Of a DNA stretch of 64,000 bases, positions 1-11,000 are shown piece after piece. Each line of letters starts with the position of its first letter. The stretch's first letter is position 1. Under the pieces are notes generated by a model. That model saw only the letters and a list, made by a program, of their open reading frames with translations. It did not search any database and was not told the DNA's origin. Source of the DNA: Bryopsis sp. KO-2023 (lineage: Eukaryota > Chlorophyta > Ulvophyceae > Bryopsidales > Bryopsidaceae); NCBI GenBank assembly GCA_030272585.1, contig BSYQ01000014.1, forward strand, positions 1,860,001-1,924,000, given 5' to 3'. The position numbers and the translations under genes were made by a program.

Positions 1-449
1 GGGCCGATTGGAGGGATTCGATGGAACGGCCCAATGATTTCACATGGGTGCCCCCACGTCAGCGATTGTGCCAGCGACAGTACGCTTCCTCGGCTCCTTT
101 TTTTGCCGACCTGGTTGGAGTGTTGTTGCATTTGTCGAGGCGAGGAGAGGAAACGAGCGCTCGACACGGATATTGGAAAAAAAACCCAAAAAAAACACAC
201 ACCAAGAACTGAAAAAGCAAAGTCGCCAGGATTTTCTTAGTCGTTACCTCTTTGACGTTCGCCAGGATCCGAGTGGGAGGCACCTTTCGCTGAACGAAGA
301 AGCGGTGGGAGCTTTTTATTCTATCCAACGGAGAAAGGGGGGAGTTTGAAGAAAAAAGAAAAACAGAGGAGCAGTAACGAGCAAAGGGATTCGTCGGTTC
401 CTCCGCGCTTGGGTCGTTTTTCTTTCTTGTCGTGCGGTTGCTGGGTGGG
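1..449. other. 5' flank of the transporter gene
   Basis: No coding region is supported here. The overlapping short frames on both strands have no recognisable sequence. It probably holds the promoter and 5' leader of the transporter, but I see no clear core-promoter element. Confidence 0.4.
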
Positions 450-2135
450 ATGATTTTGGCGCAACGCGTCGTGCTGGCGAATGCGGACCCGACGAGGACA
501 CAGAATGCGTCTAAGAAATATGCGCTGAGAATCCCTTCCCAAACCAAAACGGTGCGCATTGCGCGACCGAGGCCGATTCGACCGAGGCCGTCCGTGTCAC
601 GACCTCCGAGACCAATGCGGATTCCGCGCGAGGAGGTGTCGACGATGGTTTTCACTCCCCCCCTGGAGCGAACTCAAGAAATCGATTTCGAAGAAGGCGG
701 AGTCCTTTCAGAACTCGGACGCAGGTGGGAAAGGTTGCCGGCCAGGTACCGTCTGGTCGTCGCGACGTCATTGGCGTTCGTGATTTGCAACATGGACAAG
801 GTCAACATGAGCGTCGCAATCATCCCGATGGCGCAGGAGTTCGGGTGGAAAGCGTCCATGGCGGGCTTGGTGCAGTCCTCGTTCTTCTGGGGCTACCTAC
901 TTTTCCAAGCGCCTGGAGGATACCTGTGCTCCAGACTAGGGGGGAGGACCGTGATGCCATCAGGAGTGGGGTTATGGTCTCTAGCAACTGCATCCTTGCC
1001 ATTGCTAGCAGGAACCGTGCCAGGACTGGTGCTTTCCCGGTCCTTGGTGGGGATGGGGGAGGCAGTCGCCCCCTCGGCTGCAACCGATATGGTGGCCAGA
1101 GCGGTGCCTGTGGAGGAGAGGTCCAGGGCTATTTCGTTCATTTTTGGAGGTCTGCATGTGGGCAGCGTCATGGGGTTGCTCCTGGCCCCTTACATCATCG
1201 ATCGATTCGGATGGCCGTCGGTGTTTTTGGTGTTTGGAGGTGCAGGGCTGCTCTGGGTGGCCTGGTTCGAGAAACTGTTGCACTCCACAGCCAAGAGCGA
1301 TCCGAAAATGGCAGAGGTCCTAACTAGACCTCAGCACTTGTCGAAACAGCCTGTGACTAATCGCAAATCTGCGATGTCTGGGCAGAGCGGTGGGGCTTTG
1401 GCGATCCAGAGCGGTGTGGTGAATCAGCAGGAGGAGGAAGAATTGCCTTGGAGGGCGATGCTCCGATCGAGTCCGGTCCGGGCGTTAGCTTTCGCCCATT
1501 TCTGCAACAATTGGTTCTCCTACACCATGATGGCTTGGCTGCCCTCCTATTTCACCGACACCCTTCGATTGGATCTGGCGCATGCGGCTCAGGTGTCGCT
1601 CCTGCCACCCATGGCTGGACTGGTGGTCAGCGGAATCGCTGGCAGCTCGGCGGACTTCTTGGTTTCTAAGGGCTGGAAAACAGCCACCGTGAGAAAACTG
1701 GCACAATGTACCGCGTTTTTGGGACCGTTCCTATGTCTGGCTGGGGCGAGTCAGCACCAGGACGATATGTTCATGAACGTAGGGTTGGTTACCCTGGCGC
1801 TGGGATTGGCGAGTTTCTCGCTGGGGGGTTTGTATTGTAACCATCAGGATCTTTCTCAGAAGTACTCCAGCTTTTTGCTGGGTTTGACTAACACCGTCGC
1901 AGCTGTGCCTGGCATTGCGGGGGTGTTGCTGACTGGGATGATATTGGACCAGACTGGAGACTGGCCGACGGCTTTGTTCGCTCCAGCAATGTTTTTCTTT
2001 TTGGCCGGCTCGGTGGTGTATGGCATTTACGGGCGAGCGGAGCCACTGAGTTTTGACGACAATGCTCCGTTTGATATCGAGGTGAACTTTTTCTCCAAAT
2101 GGCTGCCGAAAACTTCGGGGGATAAGGAGGAATGA
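450..2135 (+). CDS. MFS anion/phosphate transporter, PHT4/ANTR (SLC17-like)
   Basis: Intronless 561-aa membrane transporter of the major facilitator superfamily. The family (SLC17; PHT4/ANTR in plants) moves inorganic phosphate or organic anions, often across plastid membranes. Seen: a basic, Arg/Pro-rich N-terminus of about 95 residues that could be a targeting extension, then about 12 hydrophobic helices. TM1 carries ICNMDKVNMSVAIIPMAQEF, the family signature region, followed by the helix 2-4 motif SSFFWGYLLFQAPGGYL. A hydrophilic central loop of about 55 residues (near 280-335, with QQEEEELPW) separates the two six-helix halves. I chose the first ATG (450). The frame stays open upstream to at least a GTG at 432, and other in-frame Met codons follow at about residues 56 and 65. 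Substrate and plastid location are inferred from the family. Confidence 0.88.
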   Translation: MILAQRVVLANADPTRTQNASKKYALRIPSQTKTVRIARPRPIRPRPSVSRPPRPMRIPREEVSTMVFTPPLERTQEIDFEEGGVLSELGRRWERLPARYRLVVATSLAFVICNMDKVNMSVAIIPMAQEFGWKASMAGLVQSSFFWGYLLFQAPGGYLCSRLGGRTVMPSGVGLWSLATASLPLLAGTVPGLVLSRSLVGMGEAVAPSAATDMVARAVPVEERSRAISFIFGGLHVGSVMGLLLAPYIIDRFGWPSVFLVFGGAGLLWVAWFEKLLHSTAKSDPKMAEVLTRPQHLSKQPVTNRKSAMSGQSGGALAIQSGVVNQQEEEELPWRAMLRSSPVRALAFAHFCNNWFSYTMMAWLPSYFTDTLRLDLAHAAQVSLLPPMAGLVVSGIAGSSADFLVSKGWKTATVRKLAQCTAFLGPFLCLAGASQHQDDMFMNVGLVTLALGLASFSLGGLYCNHQDLSQKYSSFLLGLTNTVAAVPGIAGVLLTGMILDQTGDWPTALFAPAMFFFLAGSVVYGIYGRAEPLSFDDNAPFDIEVNFFSKWLPKTSGDKEE

Positions 2136-4509
2136 GTGGGGTGGTGTTGGTTTTATTTGAAAAAGAAAACTTGAAAAAGAGGTTTGGGGGGGAAGTTTGG
2201 AAAATTATTGGGGTTTGGGAGGGGAAAAAAAAGCCATTGAAAAAACAAGTTCTTGAAAAAAAAAAATGGTGGTGAGTGGTTTTGGGGGGGTATGATGGAA
2301 TTTCTGAGTTGAAAATGACGGTGTAAAATTGGGCCGGAGAACCAGCAAAAAGAATGGTTCGGGGAAAAAACAATCAGATATGCAATATTTGACTGCAATT
2401 TGTATGCGACTTTCTTTTCTTTTCTTTTTTTTTCAGCATTTCGAAAAAAAAGTTTGGAACAAAAAAAGATGTGCGAACTGAATCGTTGAAAGGAAAATTG
2501 TCAAAGATTTGGGGGAAAAAAAAGAGAGAGAGAGAAAAAAAAAACTTTGGAGGGGAAACAAACCCAAAAAAAGTTTGAAGGGGGATTCAAGAAGAGTTTT
2601 CATTTTTTCATCGAGTTTTGAAAAAATGAGTTATTTTTAGTGTGGGAAAAAAAAAGAAGGGAAAAAAAATTTCGAAAGAGGGGATTTCTTGAACGTATAA
2701 AAGAAAAACACCCGTCAGGCGATGTCCGAAAGTGTTAATTTTTTTTCTTTTTCTTCCTTTACATTTATTTTTTTGTCTTTTGTTTCGGCTTTTTTTTTTT
2801 ACCTTTTTTGTTTTTTTGGGGGGGGGGGGGGGAAGAGAGAGATATAGTGTGAGTTAAGTCGATCTAGTATCTATAAAAAAAAAGTGGGGGGGTGTTTCAT
2901 GATTGGGTGGAAAAAAAAGTGAGTTTATAAACTTCTCATGAAGTGGGCAAAAAAAAAAAGAGAGAGAGAGAGAGAGATAAAACAGGCAATATTTGAAAAA
3001 AAAGAATTTTGCCTTGATCTGAAGGGGCTGGAGGTCTTTTCAGAAATTAGTCTCGAAAACTACGAGGGGGAGGGGGGGTTGATCTCAGAGTGAGACTTTG
3101 TATATTTTGAGTGAAATTTGTATGAAAAGGAGGGGAGATATGAAATGAGACTTGATGATGGAGGAGATGTGTGGGTCTTTTCTGAATTTTTTTTTGGTTT
3201 TGACCAAAAAAAAAAAAAGAGAGAGAGAGAGAGAAGGAAAAGAACTTCATCAAGTCCTAAGAGAGATATAGGTTGGAAAGAGAGATATAGGTTGGAATGT
3301 AAGGGGTTCAAAAAAAAGAAAAAGGAGGGGGTTTCAAAAAAAAAAAAAAAGGAAAAAAAACTGTTTTTTTTTTTTTTTTGAACAGTCAGAGCTCTTGCAT
3401 GGAATCGAGAACCTCTGATTCGGTTCAACTTTTCTTGATTGTATTTTCCATCCAAAAAAAAGGAAAAAAAAGAGGAAAAGTGGAAATAGGAGCAAGAGCG
3501 ATGATGAGGAAAAAAAATATTTTTTTTTACATGTGTTTTTATGCTTTGAACAAAAAAAAGTATATGTATTTATAATCTCACTCACATCTTTTTGTTTTTT
3601 GTTTTTTCCCCTTTTAGTTTTTAGTTCGATTGTTTGCAAGAGCGAATCTTCAGGGTTTTTTTTAGTTTTTTTTTTGTTCTGTTTGGGGCTTTCCCCTTTT
3701 TTTAAAAAAAAGATCGATGAGTTTGAGGGAAAAAAAAGCACTTTTCACTGAAATTATTTTTTTGGTCAGATGTGCTTTTGAACGTAAAGGTGGTATGAAA
3801 AACACAAAATTGTAAGCACAAGTGTGGGGAGTTTGAAAGAATTTTTTTCCTTTCTTTCTCACATAGATATTAAAAAAAAAGTAAAAAAAAAAAAGAAATA
3901 TGAATTTAGTTGTTGGTTTTCTTTTTTTTTTTTTTTCAAGCTTATGTGTATCTTTTCTTTTATTCAATACACATATAGCAATCTTATCTCGGAGAGTACG
4001 AGCGGATTCCGATGGGACATGGGATTTGAGGGTTGGGGAAAAAGAGTGACTGGAAAAAGAGTGAGGGGTTCAAGACATCATATTCGCTTAATACACTAAA
4101 AACCAAAAAACCAAAAAAAAAGAAAAAGAAAAAAGAAAAAAGAAAAAAAAAGTATCATATGTGTTCTCCGAGAACAATGTACGAGGTCTTGTGGGTTTTT
4201 TTCGAAAAAGAAAATCATAAGGTCCATTTTGCTCATTTTTTGTTCTTTGAACCAGTGGGTTGTTTATCTTTAATCAGCTTGACATGGTGGTTCTTCTGAG
4301 ATTGTCGAAATCTTATTTTGCCACATATTTGAATCATGCACATGTGCGTCCTGTTTTTTTTTTGTGGTGATGTCTTTCCATTCTTGAACCATCCCCTGGA
4401 GGTGCTTCCTTTTTGTTTTGTTTTTTTCGCTGAAAAAAAAAGGAATGCCAGGGGAAATGATCAGAAAGGAGAACATGCAAGATTCGCCCCGATATGTCTG
4501 AAAAAGAAC
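2136..4509. other. Intergenic, homopolymer-rich low-complexity DNA
   Basis: No gene is visible. The first kilobase after the transporter stop is strongly A/G-rich on the + strand, with many runs of 7 or more A or G. A G-run lies near 2818-2832, and AG dinucleotide tracts lie near 2523, 2960 and 3220. Beyond about 3.4 kb, T-runs mix in. A short direct duplication (AGAGATATAGGTTGGA, twice) lies at about 3262-3297. Short frames here translate to Lys- or Phe-rich low-complexity peptides and are not genes. Confidence 0.6.
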
Positions 4510-4513
4510 CTTT

Positions 4514-4840
4514 TGTTGTTACTGGAAGAACGAGCCTTCCGCAAAAAAAGTCTTACAACAAAAAGACAACCCCGAACTCCCGTTCACAGACTTTCCTTCC
4601 CGACTCACTCAACTCTCACACTTCCTCCACTGACTCATACCTCGTACTTCTAACGTAAAACCCCTACTGTCATGGGGCCTCTCACCCGCACTGACCAGTC
4701 GATTCAACACATTTGACATCGCTCTCAGAGTCAAATCGTGTGGTAGTACTTTCATTAGAAATGAGTGTCCGTTGTGTGGATTTGTTGATGTGACGCTCTT
4801 ATGTCTGTCTTTCAGTACTTGTGTTCTACCCGGTCCAACA
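4514..4840 (-). repeat. 3' LTR
   Basis: 327 bp, TG...CA termini, identical to the copy at 11053-11379 except one transition at 4670. It lies downstream of the pol frame on the coding (minus) strand. The bases next to it (4841 upward) read as a weak, interrupted purine tract on the minus strand, the expected place for a polypurine tract. Confidence 0.95.
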
Positions 4841-5041
4841 CGCTTCACTGCCTCAAACCTCCGAAAAAGTTCTACTCGTGGTAGAATAAACTAATATCCT
4901 CACTTCCACACCAGTGTAGCCTTCTCCTACACTGTGTTTCATCATAAAAAAAACATCCCTCACCGGATGGAAAAGAAACCTTCTCTCCTCCGTTTACTAT
5001 GTCTTCTGGTCCTACCTATTCTCTCATCACCACCATTCTAC

Positions 5042-8000
5042 TCAGAAGAAGTGCCTGATCTGTGATTTGTGCACTTCTAGGAAGGGTTTCCTACCCCTCC
5101 TGAGTTTGCCATTGATTTCCTCAATCCTGACTCGACTGGGGGAGATCAGTTCCACTATTTTATATGGTCCCTTCCAACTTGCACTGAATTTCTGATCCTT
5201 TTTTTCAGCCCTTGCTGAATCATATAAAAGGACCTCCTCTCCCAGAAAATGATTCCAGTCAGACAATTTTTTCTGTGCATTCACCTTTTCTCTGCTCTCC
5301 TTCAATCTCTGTTGAATTCTGTTCCACTCCTTGCTTGATAGTGTCCACACTTTGCATGGTGGCCATCCAGTGGTTCTATTCACCATGTTGCAGACCATCC
5401 AGTTGGCCTTCTGCAGCCAATCATCCCAACACCCTCCATGATCCAACAACAGTACTCTGATTTTAGAAATCAGAGCTCTGTTCCTCCTCTCCACCACTCC
5501 ATTCGCTCTGTGGTGATAAGGGGGTGTCCGCCAAACCTGAATGTGGTGGTCTTTGTACCATGCTCTCATGTCCTTCGAATGGAAGTAGGCAGCTCCATCA
5601 CATAATAGGTTGTCTGGAGATCCATGAGTCGCTATCCACTCACCTAAACACTCTCTGACCTGTTTCCCCTTCACCTCCTTTGTCTTCCAAACCATCGAAT
5701 CACGAGAGAGGTGGTCCACCACCACTACTATATGATTGTGGCCAGACCTACCAGAGGGTAGTGGACCGATGATGTCCATGCCCACTGTTTGACCAGGGTG
5801 GGTTAGATGCCCAGCTCCCCTAAGAAGTTCTTTTTCCTTCTTAGGTGCTACCCTCTGGCAGGTCTGGCAGTACCTCTGAATTTCCTCCAGATCTCCTCTA
5901 TTAGCCTTCCATCCATGTTGTGCACACAGCCATAGCAATTTTTGTGGGCTCCAGTGTCCCTCCTTGTGCAACCGTTCCAGCTGATCTCTGCTCAGCTCTT
6001 TCCTGTCCGCTATCTTGCCCAACTCCTCTCCCCTTGAGCCTCCTGTATATGCATGTCCCAACTCTGTGTTTCCTGACATGCCAGACCTTCCTGAATCACT
6101 CTCTTTAGAGTCCATTGCCTCAGCCTGCTCCAGCACCTGTTCTGTTGATCTGTTGGATCCTCCTGATTCCATGCTTGTGTTTTTACTGATTTGCATCTCT
6201 TGTGGTTCAAGTGCACACACCTGCCCTTGTGTTTGTGTTGGCCTGCTGTACCATCTAGACAGGAGATCAGCCCAAGGGTTAGATGTCCCTGGCAGAAATT
6301 GAACCCTCAACCTTCCAGGGGAGGGGTAGTTCTCTGCCAACCAAGCCAAGAGACGCACCACTCTGATGTCCTCCACGACTTCTTTCGGTGCTAACTTCGT
6401 AATCCTTTGCACTGCTGAGTTCGAATCAGTGTGCAGGGTTAGCTGACCCCCAGCCACCACCTGTGAAACCGATTTCAATGCCCATATTAGAGCTTGAAGC
6501 TCCCCCAAATAGGAGCTGACTTTTTCTCCTCCCTTATCCCCACACTTTCGACTGTTGAGGCTGACGATACACCCCTCTGAGGGGGTACCTCTGAACAGAA
6601 CATACCCCCACCCAGAGGATGACCAGTCTGTAAACAGATTATACTCTCCAGAATCTGAATTACCCAACTTGACATTATTAGTCAGTATGGATTTCCATGC
6701 TTCTGCCACCAACTGTTGCATGAGTTTCGGATTCGATCCCTTGGGAAGCTCCAGCAGAGGTTGAATGATGTTATGGAAATTCGGGCAAACTCCCCTGCAG
6801 ACATTAAGCATGCCGACGAATTGACGGACGTCCCTGACGTCGCGCATTTCTGGCAACTGACGCACTTGGTCGTCGACGTAGCGTCGAAGGCCGTAGCTCC
6901 CCTTCGTGACCGTGTACCCCAAGTAGGTAACCTCCTTTTGTCTGACGACCGCCTTTGCCCTGTTTATCCGTAATCCCATTTCGTCGAGCCTGGTCAGAAC
7001 ACGTCGCAGGTTCCTGTCATGGCCTTCGACGCCTTCTCCGCCGATTATGAGGTCGTCGACGAAGTTACGACCGGGGTATCCGTGGATAGAGCTCCGGATG
7101 CGGGAGTGGAACAACCCTGGCGAACAATTCCATCCCTGTGGAAGGCGGAGGTAAGTGTAGTCCCCCTCTCCGGTTTCAAACGCGAAGAGGGGCTGGAGCG
7201 AATCGCAAACGTCCACCTGGAAGAAGCCCTGCTCCAGATCCAGGACGGTGAAGTAGTCCCACTCCGGTGGGATCGACTTCAGCACATCCCGGACATGGAG
7301 CAGGGACGTCTTCCAGGCGTCGGAGTACGAGTTCAGCAGACGAAAATCCACCGTCTTACGGACCTTTCCATTCGGCTTCCTTAGGAAAAGTACGGGGGAG
7401 AACAGAGCCCGCTCGCCGACGCCCAGAGGACGGATGACGCCCTGTCCCTGCAACGAGGTAAGAAGTTTCCGAATCTCCTTAGGCGCGACGTCAGTGGCGT
7501 AGTACCGTATCCCCGTGTTGTGCAGCGGAATCCTGTGGAAGGGAACGCGCCATTTCACCTCCCTGTGGCAAACCCGAAGAGGAGTAGCAGTCGCCTTTGC
7601 GTCTCTGCTAAGGTCGTCACGAATCACGTTCGGAAATTCGCGTCGCCAGTATTCCACTGAGCCTGTATCCTCCGTCTCTGACTGCGTTTCCGGCGTGCAG
7701 GCAGGTTGTTCCTGAGTGGTTTGAACCATAGCCGTGTGTCCGGTCCAAAGTTTTTCCCCTGTCCCTACTGCTGTGGTGTTGTCAAGAAGGTCGTCAGCCA
7801 CCTCCTCCCAAATCGTCGACAGTTGAGAGTAAGGGGATGTTGTGTGTTCGCTGAAGCTTCTGCCTGGCGGTTTTCCCCTGAGGGCTTCCCAGTACTTCCA
7901 GAGATCAAGGTGCTCCTGTTCCACTGTCTCCCCTACCCCCCCCCTGGGTGAGCAGAGTAATTTTTCCTCTTGAAGGAGAGAGACTGAACTCTGGTTTTTC

Positions 8001-11000
8001 CCCAGTATGTCACTGTTAGTGGGACTCTCAGTAGTTACAGTCTGTCCCTCATTTTGTTTCTCCACTGCCCCTACATTTTGTTTTTCCACTGCCCCTACTA
8101 TCCCCCCCCTGGGTGAGCAGTCCCCTTTTGCCCTTTGTGAACTTTGAACTGTACTCTGGATCTGTCCCAGTGATTCCCTGTCTGTTGGACTCTCAGGAGC
8201 TACAGCTTTGCTATCTTGCAGCAGAGTGCTGTGTGCAGTCAGGCTGTGAGGTGTGAGGGCACTCTGGGTGCCTTGATGTTCCCCACATGTATGTCCCTCT
8301 CCCCCCCTTTGTAAGTCCCTCCATTGATCCTGCTGGGGGGTGGAGAATGTACCCTGGCTTGTCCCCAGTGTAGCACTGTTTGCAGGACTCTCAGTAGCCA
8401 CATTCCCCGCCTGTGTGTGGAATTTCGACTGCTGTACTCCTCCCTGAGTATCTGGCTTGGGTAAGTGGTGTACAGCCCCTGAACTGCTGGTCTGTAAGTC
8501 AAAATTCTTTCCTCCTCTTTCCCTATCTGATCTGATGAACCGGCCGGTAGCATCAGAGCTATTGGGCTGACATTCAAAGTCTGTGTTTGATGTCTGTGTT
8601 CTCCCCTCATTCTCAGAGTCCTTCCCCTCAATCCTGTCCCTGAGTGTATAGTGCATAGCTGAACGCACATCCAGTTCTGTGAGAGAGGCTGTGCTCTGGC
8701 TCTTCCTCAGTGTTGCACAGTTTGTTGGATTCTCAGTAGCTACAGCCTCACTGTTATGTGTTGTTAAACTCTGTAACTCACACCCATCCCCTGAGCTGAG
8801 ATGCTGTTGTCCAGAGTCAGAACTGATGGTCGGTCTATCCCTGTTTTGGACATCAGTCGATAGTACTCTACTTTCCCCCTCTGGGCTCAACTGCTGTTCT
8901 GCAGATGCAAGCTGGCCTGTTTGTGACTCACAGTCATTCGTTGGTGGAAAAGAAACCTTTTTACATCCTCCATCTCCCTGTGATTCTATTCCAGAACATC
9001 CCCCCTCCTCAGATTCCACTTCCTGTGGTGGGAAAGAAACTTTTAGACATCCTCCATCTCCCTTCTTTTCAATCCCAAAACACCCCTCCTCCTCAGGTTC
9101 CACTTCCTCCTTCTCTCTGAGATCCAAACCATGGGGCAGTAAACCATCCTCCTCTTGTTCGACACATCCCTCCTCTGCTCCTCCTTCCTCTATCACCACC
9201 GGCGTTCCCTCAGCCACCCTGAAGCTAACCAAACACAGTTTTGCAGTAAGCATCCTTGCCTCCAGCTGGGCGTTATACAGCGTGAGTCGAACTCTTCCGT
9301 CGGAGTTCGTCGTCACAGAGTGAAGGAGGTTTTGGGGTTGTCCTATGGCCATTAACGAAAACAGGCCAGGCCCAGTAATTCGAAAAGGGAGAACAACCGT
9401 TTTAATCGTGTAGGGTCCCAGAACCAACGACGAGCCCAGGGGTAAACGAAACTCCCCATCCTTCCCCACTAAACGAATCCTGCGTCCCTTTTTCGTGTGA
9501 GGGTCTTGCAGCACTCGAACAACACTCCGTTCTGACTCTCCCGACTTCTCCCCTACCTTCATGACTGCGTGACAAGGGATGGATGTTCCATTCTTGCCCC
9601 AGAGGCAGTTGCGAGCGCAGTCGACAGTAAGGGAAAGATGCGCGAGTAGAGGGACGCCCAGGATAATCTGGGATGTGTTTTCCGAAACCAGAAACACTTC
9701 TTTTCCCTCCCACGGTCCTATTTTGACGTCGAGCGTCACCGTCCCTCGCACGTTCTCCTTGCTTCCGTTGAACCCGGTCAGCGTTAACACTCCTTTCGGA
9801 GGAGCGACTCCCCATCCGTGTCTTTGACAAACCTTCCACGGCATGATGGAGCATCCACTTCCACTGTCGACCAACGCTTCGAAGAGTTGATTACTTCCTC
9901 TCTGTTCTCCTTCCAACCTGAGTTTCACACGAAGCTGCTTGCGCACTGTATCTCCAGCGGGTGTCCCTGCTGCGACCGAATGGCACGCCGACGACGACTG
10001 CTCGTTTTGTATTGCCTCCAGCAGCTCGCCGAAAGCATCGTCGTCCACGCTCGCCACCTGCGCTCTCCTCTTCGTCCGGCACTGCGCTTCCCAGTGCCCT
10101 TTCCGTCCGCAAAACTGGCAGAGAGGGGTCTCGCCTGTCCGAGTAGGTGGCCGGTCCGCCACCAGAACTTTCGTTCCCGCATTAGGTTCTGCTTTAGCCT
10201 CCACTTTCCCTTCTGTCTTTCCCTCCTCATCCTTCTTCACTTCCGCGAGCACTGCTTCCCTGTACTCCGTCCTCCTCTTCATTCGATCCAACAGCTCCCG
10301 AAGTCCGCTGAAGGTCAGTTTTTCGAACTCTGTTTCCACCACGACGCGGCTCAACACTCTTCCCGGTAACCGGGCTACGAGTAACCTGACCGCTTTTTCC
10401 TCCTCTTCCACCTCCGCCGCTTGTCCAGTGTTTAAAAACATCAAGAAATAACGCTGCAAAAATTCCAACTCCGTCTCCCCCTCCGTTTGTTGCAGCCGCC
10501 GAAGTCTGTCCAACGTGGCTGATCCCTCCGTCGAAACCGAAGCCGCAGGCGCCGCGCTCCCGAGCTCCAAAACTTCCCTTCTCATCGCCGTCTCTGTTCT
10601 ACGCCGCCGTAACCATGCAGAACCCTTGTCGAGGAACTTCAGGAGGTACCCCAGCAGAAGCGAGGAGGCGATCCCAGCTCCGACCAGGTTGGCGTTGGAT
10701 CCCCGCAGGACACCCCAGAGCTTGTGCATCCTGTCTGCAAGCTGCACAAGCTCCAGAGTGTCCCACGCAGCAGCGGGGTTCGGTGAAGGGGAGGGTAGGG
10801 CACGATGTGAGTGTCGATGTCTGATCGACCACATCAGCCTCTGCCAGAGCTCGTGTGGAGACGTTCTGGGCGTGTGAGGCGTAGAGAATGGAGGAGGTGA
10901 TGGGGGATACGTTGCTGGCGCCCTTCCGGCTGGTGTTGCCGGCGCCGCATTTTGATCTGATATCGTCGGTGGTCGCTGTAACAGCAGCGACATACCGGCT

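Noticed and set aside
3047-4653. Many short Lys/Phe-rich frames
   Set aside because: They come from A/T homopolymers and have no start context or domain content.
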